Assembly (NCBI GenBank): GCA_963716855.1
Contig: CAVQUV010000008.1
Location: 29,353-93,352, forward strand
From: JAGVSZ01 sp963716855
Lineage (GTDB): Bacteria > Pseudomonadota > Gammaproteobacteria > Burkholderiales > SG8-39
DNA length: 64,000 bases
Direction: 5' to 3'
This document shows, one piece after another, positions 8,420 through 16,790 of the stretch (position 1 is the stretch's first letter; the number at the start of each line of letters is the position of its first letter). The translations under genes were made by a program, and so were the position numbers. The notes below the pieces were generated by a model, which was given only the letters and a program-made list of their open reading frames with translations, made no database searches and was not told the DNA's origin.

Positions 8420-9252
8420 ACCTCGAACCCCTTTTCGAGATCGGCCGGCTTCTTCTTTCCCTTGCCCATCGGCGGCGCGTAGACCATGCGATTGCCGCGG
8501 TAGAGAATGCCCACGTTGAACCCGTCGTCGGTCAGGATCCGCCGCGCCGCCTTCCCCGGATCGTCGGTCGGCTCGACCGGCGCCGGATGGACCGCCTGCT
8601 TCCAGTTGCGCTGCTCGGGGCGGAAGGTGACGCACGGGCTCAGCACCTCGACGAACGAGAAGCCGGGGTGACGGATCGCCTCGGCGAGAATGGCCGCGAC
8701 GCCGTTCGGATCGCCCGAGAACGCACGGGCCACGAAGTTCGCGCCCGCGGCCAGTGCGACGACGAGCGGGTGGAACACGCGCAGGCCGGTTCCCGACGGC
8801 GAGAGCTTCGACTGCCAGTCGGGCTCGGTCGTCGGCGAGGGCTGGCCCTTCGTCATCCCGTACACGTGGTTGTCCATCACGACGTACGTCATGTCGACGT
8901 TGCGCCGGCACGCGTGCAGGAAGTGGTTGCCGCCGATCGAGTAGCCGTCGCCGTCGCCGCCCGCCACGACCACGGTGAGGTCCGGGCGGGCGACCTTCAG
9001 CCCGGTCGCGGCGGCGAGCGCGCGCCCGTGCACGCCGTGGAAGCCGTAGCTGGTGAGGTAGGCGGGGATCCGCGACGAGCAGCCGATCCCCGACACCACC
9101 GCGACCTCCTCGGGCTTCTTGCCGACGGTGGCGAACGCCTTGGTGAAGGCGGAGAGCACCGAGTAGTCGCCGCATCCCGGGCACCAGATCGGCTTGTAGT
9201 CGGACTTGAACGCCGCGGGCTGTAGGGCCGCGGCCGCGGTCAGGTCGTTCAT
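8416..9252 (-). CDS. korB: 2-oxoacid:ferredoxin oxidoreductase beta subunit (2-oxoglutarate type, KorB)
   Basis: KorB carries the thiamine diphosphate site and a [4Fe-4S] cluster. The 278-residue product shows CPGCGDYSVLSAF near residue 23, GIGCSSRIPAY, the TPP/Mg motif GGDGDGYSIGGNH near residue 95, and a further Cys in LSPCVTF. The ATG at 9252 overlaps the korA stop by 4 nt; an in-frame ATG four codons upstream is an alternative. In Thauera aromatica a two-subunit 2-oxoglutarate:ferredoxin oxidoreductase regenerates the reduced ferredoxin for benzoyl-CoA reductase, and its gene position next to the bcr operon here supports the same role. Confidence 0.9.
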   Translation of the reverse strand: MNDLTAAAALQPAAFKSDYKPIWCPGCGDYSVLSAFTKAFATVGKKPEEVAVVSGIGCSSRIPAYLTSYGFHGVHGRALAAATGLKVARPDLTVVVAGGDGDGYSIGGNHFLHACRRNVDMTYVVMDNHVYGMTKGQPSPTTEPDWQSKLSPSGTGLRVFHPLVVALAAGANFVARAFSGDPNGVAAILAEAIRHPGFSFVEVLSPCVTFRPEQRNWKQAVHPAPVEPTDDPGKAARRILTDDGFNVGILYRGNRMVYAPPMGKGKKKPADLEKGFEV

Positions 9253-10985
9253 GTGCCGCTCCATTCGATAATCTGACGGTGCACTTCGTCGGGCCGTATG
9301 GGAAGCGGGCCGGGATGCCGGTAGCTCCGCACCGCGCGCGGCAACTCGAACTCCGCGCGCAGGTAGCGCAGGAACTGGCCGCCGTGGTTCTGCTCCACGA
9401 CCAGCACCCGGTCCACGCCCTCGAGCGCCGCGGCGAGCAGCTTCGGCCGCGCCGGCGCGAGCAGGCGCATGGAGACGAGCCGCGCGTTCACGCCTTCGGC
9501 CCGCGCGCGCGCGATCGCCTCGCGGGCCGCGCCCGTGCACGAGCCGAAGGTCACGACCGCGATCGCGCCGTCACCCTCGATGTCGGCCCACTGCGCGCCG
9601 TAGTCGTGCGACACGAGCTTGCGTTCGCGCTTGGCGAGCTGCGTGCGGTGATCGCCCGAGCCGCTCGACGGGATGCCGCGCTCGGAGTGCTCCAGGCCGT
9701 CGGCCGTGTACGCGAGGCCGGGCGTGCCGGGGATCGCCATCGGCGAGATCCCCGACTCGGTCACGGCGTAACGCTTGTAGCCGTCCGCGCCCGCCTGCGC
9801 GACGAGCCGTTCGCCGACGATGCCCGTGTCGGCGGGCCGGTCGGTCACGGTGCGTGCTTGTCCGAAGAACTGGTCCGAGAGCACGATCGCCGGGGACTGC
9901 AGCGCCTCGGCGAGGTGCACGGCCCACTGCGTGGTGGTCAGGCAGTCGGGGATCGAGTTCGGTGCGAGCACGAGCCGCGGCGCATCGCCGTGCAGGCCCC
10001 AGAGCGCGATCGACACGTCGCTCTGCTCGCTCTTGGCGGGGATCCCGGTCGACGGCCCGCCGCGCATCACGTCGACGACGACGATCGGGATCTCGGCGGC
10101 GACCGCGAGCCCGAGGGCCTCGGTCATCAGGGAGAGGCCCGGCCCGGACGTGGCAGTGAGTGCCGGCACACCTCCGTAGGAAGCGCCGATGATCATGTTG
10201 ATCGACGCGAGCTCGTCCTCGGCCTGCACGAGCACGCCGCCGACCTGGGGCAGCGTCGGCGCCATGTACTCGAGCAGCTCGGTTCCGGGCGTGATCGGAT
10301 AGGCCGCGACGAAACGCACGCCGCCGCGGATCGCGCCGAAGCCCGCCGCCTGGTTTCCGGTGATGAGCCACCGCCGGGCGGTAACGGGCGGGGGCGCTGC
10401 GAGCGCGAGCGCGTCGCCCTGCTCCGCTGCCGCCGCACGGCCGGCCTCGACTGCGGCGTGGCTCGCGGGCAGCTGCTCGGCGCCCTTCTTCAGCGATTTC
10501 GCGACGACCGCCTTGACCTTGTCGGCGGGGATCCCGAGCAGCCCGGCCGCGTACCCGAGCACGACCATGTTCGTCCAGCTGCCGGGAATCGCCTTCGTCA
10601 TCTGCTTCAACGGCAGCTTGACCGTCCGCGCACCGGTCTTCGTGTAGACCTCGGGCGCCTCGCCCTGGTCGGGATCCCCGACGATCAGGCTCGCGGCGTC
10701 GAGCGGGACCTCGTCGGCGAAGCGGTGCATGTTCTGCCAGTCGACCGCGATGAGCGCATCGAAGCGGTCGTCCAGGCAGTCGATGGGATGCGTGGCGATG
10801 CGCATCAGCGCTGCCGCCTCGCCGCCGCGGATTTGCGGGCCGCTCGAGCGCACCATCAGCCCGTACCAGCCGGCCTGCGCGGCGGCCTCGAGGAGCAGGT
10901 TGCCGGCGGTCATCACGCCGGCGCCGCCCGAGCCGCACAGCGCCACGCAAACGCTGGTGCGTTTGGATGAGGACTTCGTCGTCAC
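9249..10985 (-). CDS. korA: 2-oxoacid:ferredoxin oxidoreductase, fused gamma-alpha subunit (KorA)
   Basis: The 578-residue protein joins two domains. Residues 10-190 are the gamma domain (CGSGGAGVMTAGNLL, then SSGPQIRGGEAAA), and residues from about 210 are the alpha (pyrimidine-binding) domain (GNQAAGFGAIRGG, AAYPITPGTELLEYM). With KorB it converts 2-oxoglutarate, CoA and oxidised ferredoxin to succinyl-CoA, CO2 and reduced ferredoxin. It is transcribed divergently from had, with a 215-nt shared regulatory region. Substrate choice is inferred from the bcr context; other 2-oxoacids cannot be excluded from sequence alone. Confidence 0.9.
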   Translation of the reverse strand: MTTKSSSKRTSVCVALCGSGGAGVMTAGNLLLEAAAQAGWYGLMVRSSGPQIRGGEAAALMRIATHPIDCLDDRFDALIAVDWQNMHRFADEVPLDAASLIVGDPDQGEAPEVYTKTGARTVKLPLKQMTKAIPGSWTNMVVLGYAAGLLGIPADKVKAVVAKSLKKGAEQLPASHAAVEAGRAAAAEQGDALALAAPPPVTARRWLITGNQAAGFGAIRGGVRFVAAYPITPGTELLEYMAPTLPQVGGVLVQAEDELASINMIIGASYGGVPALTATSGPGLSLMTEALGLAVAAEIPIVVVDVMRGGPSTGIPAKSEQSDVSIALWGLHGDAPRLVLAPNSIPDCLTTTQWAVHLAEALQSPAIVLSDQFFGQARTVTDRPADTGIVGERLVAQAGADGYKRYAVTESGISPMAIPGTPGLAYTADGLEHSERGIPSSGSGDHRTQLAKRERKLVSHDYGAQWADIEGDGAIAVVTFGSCTGAAREAIARARAEGVNARLVSMRLLAPARPKLLAAALEGVDRVLVVEQNHGGQFLRYLRAEFELPRAVRSYRHPGPLPIRPDEVHRQIIEWSGT

Positions 10986-11045
10986 ATCAATCTCCTCTCG
11001 TGTACGAGCGCTCCGAACCGCAGTCTCGGCTTCGCTCGACTCCCG

Positions 11046-11087
11046 GGGTTGATGTGGGTCAACCCGGTCTTGGCGACCTGGGTTGAC
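11046..11087. promoter_or_regulatory. Three GTCAACCC-type boxes in the kor/had promoter region
   Basis: GGGTTGAT (11046-11053) and GTCAACCC (11058-11065) form an inverted pair with GGGTTGA/TCAACCC arms. A third copy, GGGTTGAC, lies at 11080-11087. The same octamer occurs twice at 35229-35249 and once at 23800-23807, always between divergent genes of related function. The binding protein is unknown. Confidence 0.45.
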
Positions 11088-11095
11088 TCGTTTTT

Positions 11096-11125
11096 CGTAA
11101 TTTGGTACCGTAATGCTAATTTAGC
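11096..11125. promoter_or_regulatory. Candidate BadM-type operator in the kor/had promoter region
   Basis: CGTAATTTGGTAC at 11096-11108 is repeated exactly at 35191-35203, upstream of the badL-badM pair. The following bases also show partial identity between the two sites and contain a GCTAA-T-TTAGC inverted repeat here. Binding by the Rrf2-family BadM-like protein is inferred from the shared occurrence and from BadM control of benzoate genes in Rhodopseudomonas palustris. Confidence 0.5.
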
Positions 11126-11200
11126 GCCCTGCCTGGAGTCAAGGGCAGGCGAAAAGCCACACCGCACCGCCAGGAGCCGCCCTTTGAGGAGGGGTCAGGC

Positions 11201-12271
11201 ATGGCTTTGGCGGCTTACCGCTGGATGATGACGGCGCCCAACGCCCCGCTCGTCCGCGCCGCGTTCGATGCAGTTCCCCAGGCAGGCGACGTGGTCGTCC
11301 AAGTGGCCGGCTGCGGCGTGTGCCACACGGACCTCGGCTACTTCTACGACGGCGTCCGCACCAATCACCCCCTGCCGCTCGCCCTCGGCCACGAGATCAG
11401 CGGCACGGTGGTCGCCGCGGGCGACGGTGCCGGCGGTTGGATCGGAAAGACGGTCATCGTTCCCGCGGTCATCCCCTGCGGCGAGTGCGGCCCGTGCCGG
11501 CGCGGACGTCCCGCCATCTGCCGCAGCCAGAAGATGCCCGGCAATGACATCCAGGGCGGCTTCGCCTCGCACATCGTCGTCCCGCAGCGCGGACTCTGCG
11601 CCGTCGATCCCGCCCGGCTCGCACGCGCGGGGCTCGTGCTCGCCGACGTCTCGGTGGTCGCCGACGCGCTGACGACGCCCTATCAAGCCGTCGCGCGCGC
11701 CGGCGTGACCCAGGGCTCGCTCGCGGTAGTGGTCGGCGCCGGCGGCGTTGGCGGGTACTGCGTACAGGTGGCCAACGCGTTCGGCGCAAAAGTCGTGGCG
11801 ATCGACGTCGACGCCGAGAAGCTCGCGGCGATCGGGAAGTGCGGCGCCGCGCTCACGCTGAACGCGCGCGAAATGGACGGCAAGGCGCTGAAGGGCGCGA
11901 TCAGCGCATTCGCCAGGGAATGCGGCCTCCCGACGACCGAGTGGTACATCTTCGAGTGCTCGGGCACCGCTGCGGGGCAACTCACCGCCTACGGACTCCT
12001 CGTCCATGGCGCGACGCTCGGCGTCGTCGGGTTCACCATGGACAAGGTCGAGGTCCGCCTCTCCAATCTCATGGCGTACGACGCGCGCGCACTCGGCAAC
12101 TGGGGCTGCCCGCCCGAGCTCTATCCCGCCGCGCTCGACCTCGTGCTCGAGGGCCGGGTCCAGCTCAAGTCCTTCGTCGAGCCGCACCCGCTCGACGACA
12201 TCAACCGCGTGTTTGCGGCCGTGCACCACCGCGACATCAAGCGCCGCGCGGTGCTGGTGCCGGCTCAATGA
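11201..12271 (+). CDS. had: 6-hydroxycyclohex-1-ene-1-carbonyl-CoA dehydrogenase
   Basis: Had oxidises the 6-hydroxy intermediate to 6-oxocyclohex-1-ene-1-carbonyl-CoA with NAD+. The 356-residue protein is a zinc-type medium-chain dehydrogenase: catalytic zinc site GCGVCHTDLGYF near residue 37, structural zinc site CGECGPCRRGRPAIC near residues 90-105, and Rossmann motif VVGAGGVGGYC near residue 178. It is the first gene of the bcr operon. Gene order had-oah-dch-bcrCBAD-fdx equals that of Thauera aromatica, which makes the assignment firm despite the generic dehydrogenase fold. Confidence 0.95.
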   Translation: MALAAYRWMMTAPNAPLVRAAFDAVPQAGDVVVQVAGCGVCHTDLGYFYDGVRTNHPLPLALGHEISGTVVAAGDGAGGWIGKTVIVPAVIPCGECGPCRRGRPAICRSQKMPGNDIQGGFASHIVVPQRGLCAVDPARLARAGLVLADVSVVADALTTPYQAVARAGVTQGSLAVVVGAGGVGGYCVQVANAFGAKVVAIDVDAEKLAAIGKCGAALTLNAREMDGKALKGAISAFARECGLPTTEWYIFECSGTAAGQLTAYGLLVHGATLGVVGFTMDKVEVRLSNLMAYDARALGNWGCPPELYPAALDLVLEGRVQLKSFVEPHPLDDINRVFAAVHHRDIKRRAVLVPAQ

Positions 12272-12287
12272 TTCAGGAGAAGACCGC

Positions 12288-13394
12288 ATGAACGCAGCCG
12301 CCCTGCCGAAGAACCACGATCTCGTCGAAGGCCACGTCGTCGCCGGCCTGAAGGTCGAGAAGCGCCCCGCGAAGACGCCCGACGGCAAGACCGTCCCCGG
12401 TCTCTACAACTGCTGGATCTGGCTCGACAACCCGTCGCAGTTCAACTCCTACACCACCGAGATGGTGAAGGGCGTGATCCTCGCCTTCCGGGCCGCCTCG
12501 AATGCGCGCGACGTCAACTGCGTGGTCTTCACCGGCGCCGGCGACAAGGCGTTCTGCACGGGCGGGAACACGAAGGAGTACGCCGAGTACTACGCCGGCC
12601 GTCCGCAGGAGTACCGCCAGTACATGCGGCTCTTCAACGACATGGTCTCGGCGATCCTCGCCTGCGACAAGCCGGTGATCTGCCGCGTGAACGGCATGCG
12701 CATCGGCGGCGGCCAGGAGATCGGCATGGCCTGCGACTTCTCGGTCGCACAGGACCTGGCCCGGTTCGGGCAGGCCGGGCCCAAGCACGGCTCGGCCCCG
12801 ATCGGCGGCGCGACCGACTTCCTGCCGCCGGTGATGGGCGCCGACCGCGCCATGGTGGCGTGCGTGATGTGCGAGCCGTTCTCCGCGCACAAGGCCTACC
12901 ACTGGGGCGTGCTCGCCGACATCGTCCCCGCCCTGAAGGTGGACGGGAAGTTCATCGCGAACCCGCTGGTCGAGACGCAGCGCTTCGCCGACGAGTACGG
13001 ACGCATCGTGTTCGGCGACTTCAAGTCCGGCGACGCGGCGAAGGAAGGCAAGACGGTCATGGCGCGCGGCACCGTGGACCTGTCGATGCTCGACGCGAAG
13101 ATCGAGGAGCTGTGCGCGAAGCTCCTCCTCACCTTCCCCGACTGCACGACCAAGACGATCGAGGAGCTGCGCAAGCCGAAGCTCGAGGCCTGGAACCGCA
13201 ACAAGGAGAACCACCGCGCCTGGCTCGCGCTCAACATGATGACCGAGGCGCGCGCGGGTTTCACCGCGTTCAACGAGGGCACGAAGGACGACCGCGAGGT
13301 CGACTTCGTCGCGCTGCGCCAGGCGCTCGCCAAGGATGGCGCATGGACCGAAGCGCTGACCGAGTCGATCCAGCCGCGGAACAAGAAGCGATGA
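12288..13394 (+). CDS. oah: 6-oxocyclohex-1-ene-1-carbonyl-CoA hydrolase (ring-opening)
   Basis: Oah adds water and cleaves the alicyclic ring to 3-hydroxypimelyl-CoA. The 368-residue crotonase-fold protein is longer than ordinary enoyl-CoA hydratases, as expected for this family. It has the oxyanion-hole segment FCTGGNTKEYAEYY near residue 88 and RIGGGQEIGMACD near residue 142. The ATG at 12288 follows an AGGAGA site, 16 nt after had. Its stop overlaps dch by 4 nt. Confidence 0.95.
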   Translation: MNAAALPKNHDLVEGHVVAGLKVEKRPAKTPDGKTVPGLYNCWIWLDNPSQFNSYTTEMVKGVILAFRAASNARDVNCVVFTGAGDKAFCTGGNTKEYAEYYAGRPQEYRQYMRLFNDMVSAILACDKPVICRVNGMRIGGGQEIGMACDFSVAQDLARFGQAGPKHGSAPIGGATDFLPPVMGADRAMVACVMCEPFSAHKAYHWGVLADIVPALKVDGKFIANPLVETQRFADEYGRIVFGDFKSGDAAKEGKTVMARGTVDLSMLDAKIEELCAKLLLTFPDCTTKTIEELRKPKLEAWNRNKENHRAWLALNMMTEARAGFTAFNEGTKDDREVDFVALRQALAKDGAWTEALTESIQPRNKKR

Positions 13395-14161
13395 GCGAGG
13401 CGCCTCTCAAGGTCTACCTCGACCGGCACGCGGCGCTGCTGCGGCTGCGGCTCGCACGGCCGAAGGCGAACATCATCGACGCGGCGATGATCGGCGCGCT
13501 TGCCGACGCGTTCGCCGCGCACCGCAATCCCGGTCCGCTGCGCGCCGCGCTGATCGACGCCGAAGGCCCGCACTTCAGCTTCGGCGCGAGCGTCGAAGAG
13601 CACCTGCCGGCACGCTGCGCCGCGATGTTGAGAGGCCTGCACGGTCTGCTCGTCGCGATGCTCGAGTGGCCGCGGCCGATCCTGGTCGCCGTGAAAGGCC
13701 AATGCCTGGGCGGCGGGCTCGAGCTCGCGCTCGCCGGCAGCCTGATTTTCGCGGCCAAGGACGCACAGCTCGGCCAGCCCGAGATGAAGCTCGGGGTCTT
13801 CGCGCCGGCGGCTTCGTGCCTGCTGCCGTTCCGCGTCAACCAGCCGGCAGCCGAGGATCTTCTCTTCTCCGGCCGATCGGTGACCGCCGGGGACGCCAAA
13901 GCGATCGGCCTGGTGCACGGCGTCCACGACGACCCGGAGCAGGCCGCGCTCGAGTACTTCGACCAGCACCTCGCGCCGAAGAGCGCCGCATCGCTCGGTT
14001 TCGCCGTGCGTGCGGCACGCGAGGGAATGCTCCCGGAAGTGAAGCGGCGGATCGCCGCCGTCGAGAAGCTCTACCTGGAAGGCCTGATGACCACCCGCGA
14101 CGCGAACGAAGGACTCAACGCCTTCATCGCGAAGCGTCAACCTGTGTGGGAGCACGTCTAA
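13391..14161 (+). CDS. dch: Cyclohexa-1,5-diene-1-carbonyl-CoA hydratase
   Basis: Dch hydrates the diene produced by benzoyl-CoA reductase to 6-hydroxycyclohex-1-ene-1-carbonyl-CoA. The 256-residue crotonase-family protein has HFSFGASVEEHLP near residue 58 and GQCLGGGLELALAG near residue 97, both family features. It overlaps oah by 4 nt, and its TAA stop shares one base with the bcrC ATG. Context decides the substrate. Confidence 0.94.
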   Translation: MSEAPLKVYLDRHAALLRLRLARPKANIIDAAMIGALADAFAAHRNPGPLRAALIDAEGPHFSFGASVEEHLPARCAAMLRGLHGLLVAMLEWPRPILVAVKGQCLGGGLELALAGSLIFAAKDAQLGQPEMKLGVFAPAASCLLPFRVNQPAAEDLLFSGRSVTAGDAKAIGLVHGVHDDPEQAALEYFDQHLAPKSAASLGFAVRAAREGMLPEVKRRIAAVEKLYLEGLMTTRDANEGLNAFIAKRQPVWEHV

Positions 14162-15330
14162 TGAGCAAGCTGACCGAGATCGTCCAGCGCTGCGAGGCCC
14201 TCTTCGAGGACCTCCACTTCAACGCAGTCAAGGAGTGGAAGGCCGCGGTGCCCGGCCGCAAGGCGGTCGGCTACATGCCCTGGTACGTGCCGCGCGAGCT
14301 CATCCATGCGGCCGGGATGCTGCCGGTCGGGATCTTCGGCGGCGGCGACCAGCTCGAGGTGATCCAGGGCGACGCCTACTACCAGAGCTACATCTGCCGC
14401 ATCCCGCGCTCGACCATCGAGCTCGGTCTCACCGGCCGGCTCGATTGCCTCGACGGCATGCTGTTCCCGTCGATCTGCGACGTGATCCGCAACCTCTCCG
14501 GCATGTGGCAGATCATGTTCAAGGACAAGTACGTCCGCTACTTCGACGTGCCGCAGGAATACAGCGACGCGGTGGGGGGCGAGTTCTACGTCCATGAGAT
14601 GCAGTCGCTGCGCGACGACCTCGCCAAGCTCGCCGGGCGGCCGGTCTCCGACGACGACTTGCGCAAGTCGATCGCCGTGTACAACGAGAACAGCGAGGCG
14701 ATGCGCGAGCTCTACGCGTACCGGTCCGCTAAGCCGTGGCAGGCACCGACGTCCGAGGTGTATCTCGTCTCGCGCGCGGGCAACGTGCTGCCGCCCGAGG
14801 TGCACACGCTGCTCGTGCGCGACTACATCGCCGCGGCCGACGCCGAACAGCGTCCGAAGCGCGACAACGCCCGCGTGGTCGTCACCGGCGCGTTCTGCGA
14901 GCAGCCGCCGCTCGGCCTCATCAAGTCGATCGAGATGGCCGGCTGCTACATCGTCGACGACGATCTGATCCTCGTTAACCGCTGGCTGCTCGATGACGTC
15001 GTAACCGAGGGCGATCCGCTCCTCGCGCTATCGCAGGCCTTCCTGCACCGCTCCGCCTCGACCGCGTCGAAGTACGACGCACGCAAGGAGGACAAGGGCA
15101 AGTTCCTCCTCGACTCGGTGAAGAAGCACGCCGCCGAGGGCGTGATCTTCGCCGCACCCTCCTTCTGCGATCCGGCGCTTCTCGAGCGGCCGATGCTCCA
15201 GGAGGTGCTCGCGAAGCACAAGATCCCGTACACCGCGTTCAAGTACGCCGAGAACACCGGCCAGATGGCCCCGATCCGGGAGCAGGCCGGCACGTTCGCC
15301 GACTCGATCAAGTTGTGGAGTGCCGCATGA
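14161..15330 (+). CDS. bcrC: Benzoyl-CoA reductase subunit gamma (BcrC)
   Basis: BcrC and BcrB form the ring-reducing module of the ATP-dependent class I benzoyl-CoA reductase and belong to the 2-hydroxyacyl-CoA dehydratase D-type family. The 389-residue product carries candidate [4Fe-4S] ligand cysteines in YQSYICRIPRST, FPSICDVIRN and APSFCDPALL. The substrate-pocket segment GYMPWYVPRELIHAAGMLPVG is typical. It is tightly joined to dch. A 127-nt gap follows before bcrB, unlike the overlaps upstream. Confidence 0.96.
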   Translation: MSKLTEIVQRCEALFEDLHFNAVKEWKAAVPGRKAVGYMPWYVPRELIHAAGMLPVGIFGGGDQLEVIQGDAYYQSYICRIPRSTIELGLTGRLDCLDGMLFPSICDVIRNLSGMWQIMFKDKYVRYFDVPQEYSDAVGGEFYVHEMQSLRDDLAKLAGRPVSDDDLRKSIAVYNENSEAMRELYAYRSAKPWQAPTSEVYLVSRAGNVLPPEVHTLLVRDYIAAADAEQRPKRDNARVVVTGAFCEQPPLGLIKSIEMAGCYIVDDDLILVNRWLLDDVVTEGDPLLALSQAFLHRSASTASKYDARKEDKGKFLLDSVKKHAAEGVIFAAPSFCDPALLERPMLQEVLAKHKIPYTAFKYAENTGQMAPIREQAGTFADSIKLWSAA

Positions 15331-15457
15331 GTCACCTGGCGAGGGGCCCCGCGCGGAGCGTGGGGATCGACAGAAGGACGAATGCGGCCAGCGCCCGACA
15401 CCGCAGCACAACGAACCGCAACGCGCCCCCGAAGGGCGCCGCCTAGGAGTTGCACCC
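15331..15457 (+). other. Intercistronic spacer with a stem-loop before bcrB
   Basis: The spacer contains GCGCCC (15423-15428) and GGGCGC (15434-15439) with a five-base loop, directly upstream of the bcrB ribosome site AGGAG at 15444. It may stabilise or separate mRNA segments or tune bcrB translation. It codes for no recognisable peptide. Confidence 0.4.
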
Positions 15458-16777
15458 ATGAGCACCCCCACCCCGCAAATCGCCAAGCCCGCCGCCCCCA
15501 AGCCGAAGGTCCAGAAAGAGGACGCGATGATGATCCAGAAGGAGCTCATCAATCGCAATTACCACGAGCTCGCGACCGCGCACCAGACCGGTCGCAAGAT
15601 CTCCGCGACCTTCGTGCCCGGGAATCTGAACGAGCTCCTGATGTGCTTCGATTTCGCGCGCAGCCTCCCGGAGACGAACCAGCTGCAGAACGGCATGCGC
15701 AAGAAGTCCGGCAAGTTCATCATGGACGCGGAGCGCGACGGCCATTCCGAGGACGTCTGCACCTACGTCAAGTCCGACCTCGGCATGATGCTAAACAGCG
15801 AGGTCGGCCCGACCGGCGAGGCACTCCCGAAGCCCGACGTGCTGCTCCTCTCCTACACCGGCTGCTTCACCTTCATGAAGTGGTTCGAGCTGATCCGCCA
15901 GAAATACGGCTGCGAGACCACGATGCTGCACGTGCCCTACCAGGGCGACGGCAAGATCAGCCCGAACATGCGCGACTACGTCGTCAAGCAGCTCAAGGAG
16001 AACGTCATCCCCACGCTCGAGCGCGTGTCGGGCGTGAAGTTCGACATCGACCGCCTGCGCGAGTACATGAAGGAGTCGCAGAAGGCCGAGGAAGACCTCG
16101 TCGCGGTGCTGCAGTCGGCGAAGAACCGCCCCTCCCCGATCGACGGCTACTTCGGCGCCGTCTACTACATCGGCCCGATCTTCACCGCGTTCCGCGGCTC
16201 GCCCGACGCAACGACGTTCTACCGCACCCTGCGCGGCGAGATCGAGACTCGCGTGCGCGAGAAGAAGGGCCCGATGACGCCCGACGGCGAGCTCACCGAG
16301 GAGAAGTACCGCCTGGTCGTCGAGGGCCCGCCCAACTGGACGAGCTTCCGCGAGTTCTGGAAGATGTTCTACGACGAGGGCGCGGTGGTGGTCGCCTCGA
16401 CCTACGCCAAGGTGGGCGGCGTCTACGACTTCGGCTTCCGTCACAACCCCGACCGGCCGCTCGAGTCGCTCGCCGAGTACTGCCTCGGCTGCTACACCAA
16501 CCTCAACTTCCCGCAGCGGATCGACATGATCTGCAAGTACATCGAGGAGTACCAGGCCGACGGGCTGCTGATCAACTCGATCAAGAGCTGCAACAGCTTC
16601 TCCGCCGGGCAGCTCCTGATCCTGCGCGAGGTCGAGAAGCGCACCGGCAAGCCCGCCGCGTTCATCGAGACCGATCTGGTGGATCCACGCTACTTCTCGG
16701 CGGCGAACGTCAAGAACCGCCTGGAGAGCTACCTCCAGATGATCAACCAGAAGCGCACCCGCGTTGCGGCGCACTAG
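15458..16777 (+). CDS. bcrB: Benzoyl-CoA reductase subunit beta (BcrB)
   Basis: BcrB is the second subunit of the benzoyl-CoA-reducing module. The 439-residue protein has three cysteine segments suited to [4Fe-4S] binding: LSYTGCFTFMKW near residue 130, YCLGCYTNLNFP near residue 344, and IKSCNSFSAGQ near residue 378. The N-terminal 25 residues are Pro/Lys/Ala-rich and less conserved. The start at 15458 is chosen because of the TAGGAGT site 9 nt upstream; upstream in-frame starts lie in the spacer. Confidence 0.96.
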   Translation: MSTPTPQIAKPAAPKPKVQKEDAMMIQKELINRNYHELATAHQTGRKISATFVPGNLNELLMCFDFARSLPETNQLQNGMRKKSGKFIMDAERDGHSEDVCTYVKSDLGMMLNSEVGPTGEALPKPDVLLLSYTGCFTFMKWFELIRQKYGCETTMLHVPYQGDGKISPNMRDYVVKQLKENVIPTLERVSGVKFDIDRLREYMKESQKAEEDLVAVLQSAKNRPSPIDGYFGAVYYIGPIFTAFRGSPDATTFYRTLRGEIETRVREKKGPMTPDGELTEEKYRLVVEGPPNWTSFREFWKMFYDEGAVVVASTYAKVGGVYDFGFRHNPDRPLESLAEYCLGCYTNLNFPQRIDMICKYIEEYQADGLLINSIKSCNSFSAGQLLILREVEKRTGKPAAFIETDLVDPRYFSAANVKNRLESYLQMINQKRTRVAAH

Positions 16778-16790
16778 ACGGGAGCCGACC

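Larger units (their letters stand above)
10986..11200. promoter_or_regulatory. Divergent kor / had-bcr promoter region
   Basis: This 215-nt region separates korA from had and must drive both operons. Its centre is clearly more AT-rich than its surroundings. It contains three copies of an octamer (GTCAACCC or its complement), a 13-mer shared with the badL promoter region, and a short inverted repeat GCTAA-T-TTAGC at 11115-11125. An AGGAGG-like ribosome site (GAGGAGG) precedes had. Confidence 0.7.
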
